Shown here: piece after piece, positions 33,761 through 42,692 of the stretch
Layout of the letters: every line of letters begins with the position of its first letter
Position numbering within the stretch: the first letter of the stretch is position 1
Origin: Sphingobacterium hotanense
Lineage (GTDB): Bacteria; Bacteroidota; Bacteroidia; Sphingobacteriales; Sphingobacteriaceae
Length of the DNA: 64,000 nt
NCBI RefSeq assembly: GCF_008274825.1
Contig: NZ_CP030848.1
Coordinates: forward strand, 1,736,001 to 1,800,000
Reading direction: 5' to 3'
Made by a program: the position numbers and the translations under genes
Notes under the pieces: model-generated
Databases searched by the model: none
Told to the model about the DNA's origin: nothing
The model's input: only the letters and a program-made list of their open reading frames with translations

Positions 33761-34777
33761 ATGCAGATAATAGAATTTCGATCCCAAGGCATCTATTGTA
33801 TCCCCGGTAAATTTTATATAGACCCTTGGCTTCCTGTAGATAGGGCAATTATTACCCATGGACATGCTGATCATGCTCGTTCGGGAATGGGAAGTTACCT
33901 ATGCCATCGCTTTACTACACCCATTCTTAAGATACGTATTGGAGAAGCTATACAAGTCCAGGATGTAGATTACAACGAGCCTATTAACATTAATGGAGTC
34001 GAGGTCTCATTGCATCCCGCGGGGCATATTATCGGATCTGCTCAAGTGCGAATAGCTTATAAGGGCAAAGTGGTTGTTGTGTCCGGTGATTATAAGTTAC
34101 AAGATGATGGACTGAGCAACCCATTTGAACTTGTGCGTTGTCATGAGTTCATCACCGAGAGCACCTTTGGACTGCCGATTTATCAATGGGAATCAGTAGA
34201 AAATCTCAATAAGCAGCTGCAGGATTGGATTTTAAAAAATCAATCGTTTGGAAAGACTTCTGTGTTTGTAGGTTATTCACTGGGAAAAGCTCAGCGTATA
34301 ATGAGAGCAGTGGCGGGAATGGCACCCATCTATGTGCATAGCTCTATTGCACGCTTAAATAAAGCCTACGAAAGCGTCGGAATTGTATTGCCGGACTATC
34401 AAACCGTCGATCTTCGCGAAGACTTAAAACATATAGATAAAAACATCGTGATCCTTCCACCTTCCCTTGTTGGAACCAATGTAATCAAACGGATTCCGCA
34501 TATGGCCTATGCTATCTGCTCAGGATGGATGGCAGTACGGGGCGCAAGGAGATGGCGAAGCGCGGATGCAGGATTCGCCGTAAGCGACCATGCCGATTGG
34601 AACGATCTGTTGCGCGTGACCACAGAGACAGGTGCTGAGAAAGTCTATGTCACACATGGGCAAACCGCTGTGTTCAGTAAATATTTAAATGAAAATGGGA
34701 TACTGGCAGAGGAAGTAAAAACGGATTTTGGCGTGGAAAAGGAAGAAGCATTGATGAATGAAAACGAAGCTATATGA
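33761..34777 (+). CDS. Ligase-associated DNA exonuclease (metallo-beta-lactamase fold)
   Basis: 338 residues from the ATG at 33761; an in-frame TTG 51 bp earlier is less likely. It has the H-x-H-x-D-H metal motif as THGHADHARS, the second His in PAGHIIGSAQV, VVSGDYK (Asp) and VSDHADW. The beta-CASP-like part contains FVGYSLGKAQR. This protein family is defined by its pairing with bacterial ATP-dependent DNA ligases, as here, where the ligase start overlaps by 4 bp. The set is thought to act in DNA end processing and repair. Confidence 0.9.
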   Translation: MQIIEFRSQGIYCIPGKFYIDPWLPVDRAIITHGHADHARSGMGSYLCHRFTTPILKIRIGEAIQVQDVDYNEPININGVEVSLHPAGHIIGSAQVRIAYKGKVVVVSGDYKLQDDGLSNPFELVRCHEFITESTFGLPIYQWESVENLNKQLQDWILKNQSFGKTSVFVGYSLGKAQRIMRAVAGMAPIYVHSSIARLNKAYESVGIVLPDYQTVDLREDLKHIDKNIVILPPSLVGTNVIKRIPHMAYAICSGWMAVRGARRWRSADAGFAVSDHADWNDLLRVTTETGAEKVYVTHGQTAVFSKYLNENGILAEEVKTDFGVEKEEALMNENEAI

Positions 34778-36354
34778 AAGAATTTGCTCAGCTGATCAAT
34801 ACATTAGACAGTACTAATAAGACATCGCTGAAAACCGAAGCGATCGTTCAATATTTGGAGGTTGCGGAGAACAGGGATAAGCTTTGGTTTCTGAGTCTTT
34901 TTACCGGGCGTCGACCCAAGCGACAGGTCAGTACCACGCTGATGCGCGAGTGGGTCAAAGAAATTGTCGATATCCCGGATTGGCTTTTTATGGAGTCTTA
35001 TTCATCTGTTGGAGATCTTGCAGAAACGATCTCTTTACTTCTGCCTAATCCAACCGGTAATATCGATTTGGCTTTGTCCGAATGGATGAACCGCATATTA
35101 GACCTGAACACGAAAACTGATGAAGAAAAAAAGGCGTTTGTGCTTCATGCTTGGGAGAACCTGCCGCACCAAGAACGATTTATTTTTAATAAGTTACTGG
35201 GAGGTAGCTTCCGTGTCGGTATTTCCGCGAAAAGCCTAATCAATGCAATTGCTCTTCATAGCGGGCTCGATGCATCAGCAGTTGCGCACAGCATTATAGG
35301 AGAGTGGCTAATAGATGATGTCGAGTTTGATCTGCTCATACGTGGGCACTATGTCAACACCAACCTATCCAAACCCTATCCGTTTTGCCTGGCATATCCT
35401 TTAGAAAATTTAGAGAAAACCCTGATCAATCCACAGGACTGGCAGGCAGAGTATAAATGGGACGGAATACGTGGACAGATTATCAAAAGAGCCAACGAAG
35501 TCTTTATCTGGTCAAGAGGAGAGGAACTTGTTACCGATCAATTTCCCGAATTAGTAGAGGAATTCAGCAAGTGGCAGGGAGATTTCGTGCTTGATGGGGA
35601 GATTTTAGCATTCCTTGATGGGGAAATTCTGAACTTTACATTCCTTCAAAAACGCTTGAATCGAAAAACCATTACAGATAAAATGCGGCGTGAGATTCCG
35701 GTAACTATGATCTTATACGATATGCTCGAACTGAATCAAGAAGACCTGCGCGATAAACCTCTAGCATTTCGTCGACAGCAACTAGAAAAGCTTTTCCATC
35801 TGAATCAAGCGGGGTCACTGATGCTATCTCCGATAATCGAATTTCAAGAACTCGACACGCTCGGATCGCTACGTGATTCTGCCAGAGACAAAAATAGCGA
35901 AGGCCTGATGCTAAAACACAAGAGCTCTGTTTATCATGCCGGCAGAAAGCGTGGCGATTGGTGGAAATGGAAAATCGATCCACTATCGATTGACGCTGTG
36001 CTGATTTATGCGCAGAAAGGAAGTGGACGGCGTAGCGGCTATTATACAGACTATACATTTGCCGTGCGTGATGGCGACAAGCTCGTCAGCATAGCCAAAG
36101 CGTATTCGGGATTGACAGATAAGGAAATTCAGGAAGTGAGTCGCTTTGTAAACAAAAATGCAATCGAGAAGTTTGGGCCTGTCCGGACTGTCAAGCCTGA
36201 GCTCGTATTCGAGATCGCTTTTGAAGGGATAGGATGGAGTTCCAGACATAAATCAGGAATAGCACTACGATTTCCCCGGATCGCTCGATGGCGAAGAGAC
36301 AAGACGGTTGAAGAAATTGACGAGTTGGAAGAGGTAAAGAAACTTATTAAATAG
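34774..36354 (+). CDS. ATP-dependent DNA ligase
   Basis: 526 residues. An N-terminal DNA-binding domain (about 1-190) is followed by the nucleotidyltransferase domain with the adenylated Lys in EYKWDGIRGQ (K-x-D-G), motif III (VLDGEIL), motif IV (NSEGLMLKH), motif V (WWKWKID) and an OB-fold. It seals nicks using ATP and is a second ligase beside the NAD-dependent housekeeping enzyme. It is coupled to the exonuclease gene. The Lhr-type helicase and phosphoesterase that often complete this cluster are not in the window. Confidence 0.93.
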   Translation: MKEFAQLINTLDSTNKTSLKTEAIVQYLEVAENRDKLWFLSLFTGRRPKRQVSTTLMREWVKEIVDIPDWLFMESYSSVGDLAETISLLLPNPTGNIDLALSEWMNRILDLNTKTDEEKKAFVLHAWENLPHQERFIFNKLLGGSFRVGISAKSLINAIALHSGLDASAVAHSIIGEWLIDDVEFDLLIRGHYVNTNLSKPYPFCLAYPLENLEKTLINPQDWQAEYKWDGIRGQIIKRANEVFIWSRGEELVTDQFPELVEEFSKWQGDFVLDGEILAFLDGEILNFTFLQKRLNRKTITDKMRREIPVTMILYDMLELNQEDLRDKPLAFRRQQLEKLFHLNQAGSLMLSPIIEFQELDTLGSLRDSARDKNSEGLMLKHKSSVYHAGRKRGDWWKWKIDPLSIDAVLIYAQKGSGRRSGYYTDYTFAVRDGDKLVSIAKAYSGLTDKEIQEVSRFVNKNAIEKFGPVRTVKPELVFEIAFEGIGWSSRHKSGIALRFPRIARWRRDKTVEEIDELEEVKKLIK

Positions 36355-36374
36355 GCAATACCTGTATTATCTAT

Positions 36375-37139
36375 CTAATCCTGTTTCTCGACTAAGTACT
36401 TCCAATACCGTTTAGGGACATGCTGAACATGTAACTTGATATTCTTGCGAGCCACGATATTCGTCGCCTTAAAGTAAGCTTTCCATAACTGTTGGTAATG
36501 TGTCTCCTGTTTATCCAGTTCGATCTGAATGGCTAAGTCAGCATCCTTATTTGAAGCTTCAGACAGCGTGACTTCTTGTATATCCTGCAAATTATAGAGA
36601 TATCCATAACGTCGTTTTACATCATATATTAACCAGCGCTGATCGGCAAAACGCTTTTTAAAGAAGGAGATAATGAGCGGCAACACATTAAAATCTGGCT
36701 CTATAACAGCGCTGTATAGCTCATCTGCCGATTTGCTGAAACGTATAAAAGCTTTCATTCTATGGCTCTCTCTCCCCATCTTCTTAATAGTCTGCGAGAG
36801 GGCCAGCGCATCAGCATCCGCATAGTTTTTTAAGATGCCAGGGTTGTTTGTAAAAATGCTTCGCATAAGTTTAAATCCAATATGCCAAGCTTTCGGATCC
36901 TCAGATAAAAAGTTTCTATAAAAATCATAAACACGCTCCTTACCTATATGCTTTTCCAAACCCTTCAATATCCGCTTCGCGCGTTCTGAATCTGTCTCAA
37001 CATAAGTCTTTACAGCAAAGAAACTTGATTCTAACTTTTCTTCAATCATCGGAACTGCATCCACCTTTCTATCTTGAAAAGACTGGAAGAAGGCACTTAA
37101 ATAGCCCAAATAGCTACCATCAAAAATATAGTAGGTCAT
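36375..37139 (-). CDS. DUF4130 (TIGR03915-type) putative DNA metabolism protein
   Basis: 254 residues beginning TYYIFDGSYLGYLSAFF, with GFKLMRSIFTNNPG, HRMKAFIRFSK, and closing HVPKRYWKYLVEKQ, the marks of the family always paired with a radical SAM protein. The start overlaps the upstream radical SAM gene by 4 bp. Its activity is not established. The YWKYL end and helical core have been compared with uracil-DNA-glycosylase-like regions, but I cannot confirm this here. It is convergent with the DNA ligase. Confidence 0.85.
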   Translation of the reverse strand: MTYYIFDGSYLGYLSAFFQSFQDRKVDAVPMIEEKLESSFFAVKTYVETDSERAKRILKGLEKHIGKERVYDFYRNFLSEDPKAWHIGFKLMRSIFTNNPGILKNYADADALALSQTIKKMGRESHRMKAFIRFSKSADELYSAVIEPDFNVLPLIISFFKKRFADQRWLIYDVKRRYGYLYNLQDIQEVTLSEASNKDADLAIQIELDKQETHYQQLWKAYFKATNIVARKNIKLHVQHVPKRYWKYLVEKQD

Positions 37140-38395
37140 GCGAACAAGCTTAATTGATTACTTGCTACCTTCGGCAGATACTTGCTCGTTCCTGAAGATA
37201 GAATCGAAGTTTTGATCGCATGCATTTGAAGGTCGCCCCAATTTCTTACAGAGTCGGCATAGCGCATAAAATACTTTGCCCGATTGAAGGCAATGCCGAT
37301 TTTTTTTAAGTGATGCTCATAGAGTTTCCCAAATTTCCTCGCTTGAATTATTTTTAGCGCCGAACCACGGCCAACACCAGGGATACGCAGAATCGCGGCA
37401 TAGTCCGCTGTATTGACATCGATAGGAAAGTATTGAGGATTTCGCAGAGCCCAACTTAGTTTCGGATCTATATCTAAATCCAGATCTTGATGTTCAGGAT
37501 TTAGAATTTCATCCAGCTTGAAATTATAAAATCTTAACAACCAATCGGTTTGATAGAGTCTGTTTTCTCGAATCAGGGGAGGGGTAGTGCCAACCTGTGG
37601 AAGCATACTGTGTTCATTATTTATAGGGATATATCCGCTATAATAAACTCGTTTAAGATGGTATGTCTTGTAGAATTCTGACGAAATCTTCATAATATCA
37701 TAATCTGTCTCTGAAGTTGCTCCCACGACCATCTGCGTACTTTGACCGGCAGGCACAAAGGTAGGGACGTGCTTCATTAGCTTCTTTTCCTCAGCGAGCA
37801 TAATCTTTTGCTGATCTACAAACTGCAGCGGTTTTCGAACAGAATCATGGTCTTTTTCCGGCGCCAATTGTTTTAGCCCTTCCTCAGTAGGAATCTCTAA
37901 ATTGACGCTCATTCGATCTACATAAAGCCCAGCTTCTTTAATAAGCTCTTCACTCGCACCAGGAATTGTTTTTAAATGTATATAACCAAAGAAGCGTTCT
38001 TCGGTTCGCAACTTTTTCACGATTCGCATCAGACGTTCCATCGTAAAATCCGCGGATTTAAAAATTCCAGAACTCAAAAAAAGCCCCTCGATATAATTTC
38101 TACGATAGAAATTCATCGTTAGTTGAACCACTTCATTTACCGAAAATGCGGCTCGCTGAATATCGTTGCTGCGGCGACTGACGCAGAACGCGCAGTCGTA
38201 GATACAATAGTTGGTGAGCAAAATTTTTAAAAGGGAAACGCAGCGCCCATCTTCGGTATAGGTATGACAAATACCTGAACGAGATGAGTCACCGATTCCG
38301 CCCTCATTTTTTCTTTTCCCCCCGCTGGAACTACAACTTACGTCATATTTCGCAGCATCTGCTAATATCGATAGCTTTTCCTCTGCTGTAATCAT
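37136..38395 (-). CDS. Putative DNA modification/repair radical SAM protein
   Basis: 419 residues. The radical SAM Cys motif is CIYDCAFC (C-x3-C-x2-C), preceded by ILLTNYC. Conserved N-terminal features are KYDVSCSSSGG and GICHTYTEDGRCVSLLKILL. Near the C-terminus there is a helix-hairpin-helix DNA-binding motif, ILRIPGVGRGSALKIIQAR, which supports action on nucleic acid. The family always occurs with the DUF4130 partner encoded downstream, and the reaction is unknown. Context next to an exonuclease-ligase pair points to repair of a specific lesion. Confidence 0.88.
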   Translation of the reverse strand: MITAEEKLSILADAAKYDVSCSSSGGKRKNEGGIGDSSRSGICHTYTEDGRCVSLLKILLTNYCIYDCAFCVSRRSNDIQRAAFSVNEVVQLTMNFYRRNYIEGLFLSSGIFKSADFTMERLMRIVKKLRTEERFFGYIHLKTIPGASEELIKEAGLYVDRMSVNLEIPTEEGLKQLAPEKDHDSVRKPLQFVDQQKIMLAEEKKLMKHVPTFVPAGQSTQMVVGATSETDYDIMKISSEFYKTYHLKRVYYSGYIPINNEHSMLPQVGTTPPLIRENRLYQTDWLLRFYNFKLDEILNPEHQDLDLDIDPKLSWALRNPQYFPIDVNTADYAAILRIPGVGRGSALKIIQARKFGKLYEHHLKKIGIAFNRAKYFMRYADSVRNWGDLQMHAIKTSILSSGTSKYLPKVASNQLSLFA

Positions 38396-38472
38396 AATAA
38401 TGATAGATGATTACAACAAAAATACTAAAAATATTAGCAAATACAAAAGGGTTATTTAAGATTCTATCTCTC

Positions 38473-38979
38473 TTAAATTGATAGTTTCCCATCTCTGCCG
38501 ACATCGAAATTATTGCCGGTTACAGCGTTCGCAGCTACCTTCATCAGCGTAATAAGTTTATTTGACTTCTGGTCCCAATAATATGCGTCGTTAGGAACGA
38601 TTTTTAACACCTGAATGTTTGGATCTTCTTTTCCTTTTTCAAACCAGCCTTCCATCATCTTGTTCCAATACTTTTCAATGCGAGCTTCATCTCTAGAGAT
38701 TTCGGCGTGTCCATTGATGGTTAAAAACTCATAATCTTTAGGTTGGGCATAAATTAAAGAGACTTGACGGTCAGCTTGTAAATGCTGATAGGTTTCACTT
38801 TGCTTCGAAAATAAATACCATATATTGCCTTGCTCATCAACTTCTTGTCGACTCATTGGAACAGCATGGGGCTGCTTCTCATCCTTTTTAAAGCTACACA
38901 ACATGCCGATATCAATCTTATCGACCATTTCTCGTAATTTATCGATTGCTTCTTTATTGCTTAAATTTTCTGTACTCAT
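38473..38979 (-). CDS. Pyridoxamine-phosphate-oxidase-like general stress protein
   Basis: 168 residues of the split-barrel flavin-binding type, like Bacillus general stress protein 26: IGMLCSF, PHAVPMSRQEV, IWYLFSKQSE, VSLIYAQPKDYEFLTINGHAEI and the C-terminal AYYWDQKSNKL. It probably binds FMN or a related cofactor in the cytoplasm. It is a single gene between the radical SAM pair and a lipocalin gene. Confidence 0.85.
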   Translation of the reverse strand: MSTENLSNKEAIDKLREMVDKIDIGMLCSFKKDEKQPHAVPMSRQEVDEQGNIWYLFSKQSETYQHLQADRQVSLIYAQPKDYEFLTINGHAEISRDEARIEKYWNKMMEGWFEKGKEDPNIQVLKIVPNDAYYWDQKSNKLITLMKVAANAVTGNNFDVGRDGKLSI

Positions 38980-39022
38980 CGTATCAAATTTTGCCCGAAG
39001 GCGCTTAATAATTTTTGTTTAT

Positions 39023-39568
39023 CTAATTCTGTTCCGTCCAAACAAGTCTGCTCATGTCATATCCCGCATCCATCGCTTTCTTTACAAAAGCTTCTTTAAC
39101 ACGTTCAGGCATGGTTTTATTTCGAGACAAGAACCAGATATAGTCAGTGCTTTCTCCAAACACCAATACATTTTCATAAGCAGGATCCATAGCGACCACG
39201 TTATAGCCTGAATAAAAAGGTCCAAAGAATGATACTTTTAAAGCACCTTTTGTAGGGTCGCCAACAAAGTCCGCTTTCCCTTCCGATTCCTTCCATTCTC
39301 CCTTTTTCGTGTCATAGCCTTTATTCAACACTTTAATTGTGCCATCCTCGTTCAGCGAATATTCCGCAGTAACTTGGTTCATGTCCTTCTCATGCTTAAA
39401 GTCAAAGCGTGCTATCTCATACCATTTTCCCACATAGGATTTAATGTCGAAATTGTCCACAACATTGACCCCTGGAGGTACTTTCACCGATTTACATGCG
39501 CCGATCAGAAATGGGGCAATTAATATAGCTGAGCCCAACGCTATTTTAAGACAGGTTTTATAATTCAT
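39023..39568 (-). CDS. Bacterial lipocalin (Blc-type) lipoprotein
   Basis: 181 residues. A signal with lipobox IGAC is followed by the lipocalin signature GKWYEIARFDFKHE (about residue 47), an eight-stranded barrel, YIWFLSRNKTMP and the closing helix VKEAFVKKAMDAGYD. Outer-membrane lipocalins bind lysophospholipids or fatty acids and help in envelope stress. No operon partner is evident. Confidence 0.92.
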   Translation of the reverse strand: MNYKTCLKIALGSAILIAPFLIGACKSVKVPPGVNVVDNFDIKSYVGKWYEIARFDFKHEKDMNQVTAEYSLNEDGTIKVLNKGYDTKKGEWKESEGKADFVGDPTKGALKVSFFGPFYSGYNVVAMDPAYENVLVFGESTDYIWFLSRNKTMPERVKEAFVKKAMDAGYDMSRLVWTEQN

Positions 39569-39827
39569 AGTATGTGTTTCTTAATTAAACAACTTCTAGG
39601 ATATAATAGTTTGCTTTAGCTATGAAATTTAGGATTCTGACGAAGAGGGGTGCTATATGCTGTGGGCTTTTAGAAGCAGTGAGAGATAGGCAAGTTAAAC
39701 CTTAAGCCCGCCCAATCCCAGAATAATTACTAATAAGACCTCAACGTCTATTCGGGACCAGGCAAGTTTAAGGAAATTAATAGGGCAAATTGTCTTCGTC
39801 AATTTGCTGTTTAAACAAAAAGTAATT

Positions 39828-40562
39828 CTAGAGACCGATTTTCCCCTCGGCCCAATAGGGATAAGTTTGTATCTGTTTATTGCTGTATCCTTTTCGGATA
39901 AGTTCCTTTCGGAATTGCTGAATCGTCCTGGTGTTGCCCGATAAATAAAATGCGATGTAGGATGGCGGAATGTTATTGTTGTCAATCCACTCAGCATATT
40001 GTCGAAAAGACTCATCTAGCGTCATCATATTGACTGTCGTATAGCTGCAATCCTCTAAATTAATCCATTCAAGCCAACTGTTGTGTTTTTGCTGAATATC
40101 AATAAAACAAAAACAGGGACGCGCTTTTATCTTAGAAGCGTTATTGATGCTTTGCATCAGCCCGATGGCAGTTTCATCACCAATAACGACATGGGCACTG
40201 GCATATTTGACAAAGGACATTTTGCGCCCCGGACCAAGAAGTTTCACCGAATCACCAACGCGCAATTTTTCTGCCCAGCGACTACCGGGCCCCTTGTCGT
40301 GCAGATAAAATAAAATATCGCAAACGCCCTGCTCCCTATTAAAATAGGAAGGGGTATAATGCCGAAATTCAGTTTCATTTACTCTAATTTTAATCACATT
40401 ACCCGCGACAAAATCGGTTTTTACACCCGAGAAATCGCCTTCAAAGCGAACGTATTTAAGTTCTGGTACGAGGTATTCAATTTCCGTGACTCGAGAGGCA
40501 TGGTAACTGCCACTAAAAAATTTCTCCATGGCGTCTGCCATCCATTGTGGAACTCTAGGCAT
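39828..40562 (-). CDS. Siderophore-interacting protein (ferric-siderophore reductase)
   Basis: 244 residues of the ferredoxin-reductase-like SIP family: FAD-binding region (VIKIRVNETEFRHYTPSYF), FYLHDKGPGSRWAEKLRVGDSV, NAD-binding part (VVIGDETAIGLMQSI), and the C-terminal YLSGNTRTIQQFRKELIRKGYS with AYWxxG-like PYWAEGK. It reduces ferric siderophores in the cytoplasm to release iron. It is transcribed alone from a promoter with a TAnnTTTG element and a Fur-like box just downstream of it. An AraC regulator is divergent. Confidence 0.9.
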   Translation of the reverse strand: MPRVPQWMADAMEKFFSGSYHASRVTEIEYLVPELKYVRFEGDFSGVKTDFVAGNVIKIRVNETEFRHYTPSYFNREQGVCDILFYLHDKGPGSRWAEKLRVGDSVKLLGPGRKMSFVKYASAHVVIGDETAIGLMQSINNASKIKARPCFCFIDIQQKHNSWLEWINLEDCSYTTVNMMTLDESFRQYAEWIDNNNIPPSYIAFYLSGNTRTIQQFRKELIRKGYSNKQIQTYPYWAEGKIGL

Positions 40563-40606
40563 ATCGTCTTTTATTAATTTTTAAGATGGTTATTTTTCTT
40601 AATGAT

Positions 40607-40625
40607 ATTTATAATCATTCTAAAT
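40607..40625 (-). promoter_or_regulatory. Fur-box-like 19-mer upstream of the siderophore-interacting gene
   Basis: ATTTATAATCATTCTAAAT is identical at 17 of 19 positions to the reverse complement of the motif at 51888-51906. It lies between the -7 element at 40642-40649 and the start codon at 40562. An AATGAT/ATCATT inverted repeat (40601-40619) overlaps it, which is also Fur-like. It fits iron repression of the reductase gene. Confidence 0.6.
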
Positions 40626-40641
40626 TAATCTTATATTTATA

Positions 40642-40649
40642 CAAATGTA
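40642..40649 (-). promoter_or_regulatory. -7 element of the siderophore-interacting gene
   Basis: The minus strand reads TACATTTG, an exact TAnnTTTG, 80 bp before the start codon and 16 bp before the Fur-like box. Confidence 0.5.
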
Positions 40650-40723
40650 ACCTATGCGACAATATGGTGGGTTCGAATAAAGGAATAAAAAGTTTAAATA
40701 AGGGATAACCTCAAGGATGAAGA

Positions 40724-41704
40724 ATGAATCTGAAAGTGTATGATAGCGAGACGGGTATTTTAAGTTTTAGTAAGGATTTTATTAGCGTTAAACTCCTGGG
40801 AAGCCAGGATCTCGTAGATGATTTAGTGGATTTGAACTATCTGGTCGATCAGGGTTATTACCGAGAATTATCTTTTGAAGGTGTGCATATTGGTTATGGT
40901 TATCTATCTCATAGGAAACGAATCAGATTTAATTTTGAAAGTGATTTTGAAACGATAGAGATGCATTTTGCATTGAAGGGACATAGTTCTGCCCAAGTGA
41001 ATTTAGAACAGGGGACAATTGAATACGCTGCGTTCGACCATAATATCATTTACGGCAATTGCGTCGCAGGACATATGTTGTGGGATGACCCAGAGTTGCA
41101 AGTGTTCGAGATTAATTTTACGCCTTCATTCTTTCAACGCTTCTTACCAGAGGGGACAACCTTATTTGATCAGTTTAGAAACCGAATAGAACAGCGAAAA
41201 TCTGCTTCATTTGGTAAAAGAAATGCTCGCATCAGTGCTAAGATGTACCAGATAATCAAAGATATTCTAGATTGCAAACGTCAGGGGATCTTCAAACGTA
41301 TGTTTTTAGAATCCAAAGTTATCGAGCTATTGATGTTGCAATTTGAGCAGTTTTCGAAAGATGGAGATTTTGATACGGCATTAAGTAGGACAACGGTCGA
41401 GCGGATATATGCTGCGAGAGATATTATAGTTAATCAAATTGATGCAGACTTTACCTTAATGGATCTTGCCCACCAAGTGGGAACCAAGGAGTGCACCTTG
41501 AAGAAGGGTTTTAAAGAGGTTTTTGGCACCACCGTTTTTTCATTTTGGCGTGAAACGAAGATGGATCGCGCGATTGAATTGCTAGAGGGGGGAGAGTTGC
41601 GTATTGCGGAACTTGCTGAATTATTGGGATATAAGAACCAGAAGCATTTCTCGACGGCGTTTAAGGCAAGATTTGGAATTAGTCCTAGCCAGTTTAAAGC
41701 ATAG
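40724..41704 (+). CDS. AraC family transcriptional regulator
   Basis: 326 residues. An N-terminal effector domain of about 220 residues (no membrane part) is followed by two helix-turn-helix motifs (FTLMDLAHQVGTKECTLKKGFKEVFG and RIAELAELLGYKNQKHFSTAFKARFGISPSQF). The type with an EMHFALKGHSSAQV-like domain is frequent next to siderophore genes in Bacteroidota, as in PchR-like regulators. It is divergent from the siderophore-interacting gene and convergent with the ApbE operon, and likely responds to a siderophore or iron status. Confidence 0.88.
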   Translation: MNLKVYDSETGILSFSKDFISVKLLGSQDLVDDLVDLNYLVDQGYYRELSFEGVHIGYGYLSHRKRIRFNFESDFETIEMHFALKGHSSAQVNLEQGTIEYAAFDHNIIYGNCVAGHMLWDDPELQVFEINFTPSFFQRFLPEGTTLFDQFRNRIEQRKSASFGKRNARISAKMYQIIKDILDCKRQGIFKRMFLESKVIELLMLQFEQFSKDGDFDTALSRTTVERIYAARDIIVNQIDADFTLMDLAHQVGTKECTLKKGFKEVFGTTVFSFWRETKMDRAIELLEGGELRIAELAELLGYKNQKHFSTAFKARFGISPSQFKA

Positions 41705-41719
41705 ACTAAAGGAAATGCG

Positions 41720-42679
41720 TTATCGGTATATCCGTTTATTATCCGAAATAATGATGAACTTATATTCCGGAAACCTCTTCGCTAATTTTCTGCCTTTTTT
41801 TACTCCTAGAACCATCATGGAGGTTGAAAGTCCGTTAGCAAATTCCGCGGATGGTCCATAAACTGTTACACTCACAACGCCAGTGGCTGGATAACCTGTT
41901 TTGGGATCGATAATGTGAGAGTACCGCACATCATCAAATTCAACATATTTCTCATAGCTACCAGAGGTCGTAACAGCATGTTCATTGAACCTTAAAACCT
42001 TAATCATTTTATGCGATCGGAAAGGGTTCAAGACCCCAATAGTCCATGGTTTTCCATCTTTCTGTGTGCCCCATGATGCGATATCCCCAGAAGCATTGAT
42101 CATACCTGCTGGAACGTCCAAATCCTGCATCAATTTCCGGCCACGATCGGCGGCATAGCCTTTACCGATAGAACCAAATCCGATTTTCATATTCGGTTTT
42201 TTAAGAAATATGGTAGAATGGACGCTGTCTAGTTCAATATATGGATAGCCCACATGTGCGATAGATTTCTGTATTTCTGCTTCACTCGGCATGTGTTCCA
42301 TGCTGCCATCAAATCGCCAAACTTTGTCCAACGCAGCGATACTGATATCAAATGCTCCCTCGCTTATTTTCGAAAAGTATAAAGCCCTTTTCGTGAGTTC
42401 AAAGAGCTCGCGATCCACTGGAACTGCTTTGATTCCAGCGTTACGATTAACTTCGGATATTTGTGTATGCGGGCGCCATTCAGAAATTAAATTCTCAATA
42501 CGTTCTATTTCAGCAACAGCTTGATCAATATGATTATTCGCGACAATGCTGTCCTGATCTACTAGGGTTATTTCAAATTGGGAACCCATCAAGGTCATTG
42601 CGCGACGAATCTGTACCTGTGCAAGGCTGACTTGTAGCCCCGCAAGAATAAAAGTTAGGCTGAGTAGGATTCGCTTCAT
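41720..42679 (-). CDS. apbE: FAD:protein FMN transferase (ApbE)
   Basis: 319 residues from the ATG at 42679, which begins a signal peptide (SLAQ); a longer upstream start overlaps the preceding gene and was rejected. ApbE features: RRAMTLMGSQFEITL, RIENLISEWRPHTQISEVNR, FGSIGKGYAADRG, MINASGDIASWG, SHIIDPKTGYPATGV. It transfers FMN to a Thr of a target flavoprotein in the periplasm, using FAD and magnesium. Last gene of the ankyrin-DUF2271-PepSY-ApbE operon, where it may flavinylate an electron-transfer partner. A DUF2271 protein and PepSY reductase with ApbE is a recurring set. Confidence 0.92.
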   Translation of the reverse strand: MKRILLSLTFILAGLQVSLAQVQIRRAMTLMGSQFEITLVDQDSIVANNHIDQAVAEIERIENLISEWRPHTQISEVNRNAGIKAVPVDRELFELTKRALYFSKISEGAFDISIAALDKVWRFDGSMEHMPSEAEIQKSIAHVGYPYIELDSVHSTIFLKKPNMKIGFGSIGKGYAADRGRKLMQDLDVPAGMINASGDIASWGTQKDGKPWTIGVLNPFRSHKMIKVLRFNEHAVTTSGSYEKYVEFDDVRYSHIIDPKTGYPATGVVSVTVYGPSAEFANGLSTSMMVLGVKKGRKLAKRFPEYKFIIISDNKRIYR

Positions 42680-42692
42680 GATCTCGATATTA

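Noticed and set aside
39569..39827. Gene in the spacer between the lipocalin and siderophore-interacting genes
   Set aside because: Only a frame antisense or out of frame to the siderophore-interacting gene runs into it; no start, domain or operon logic supports it.
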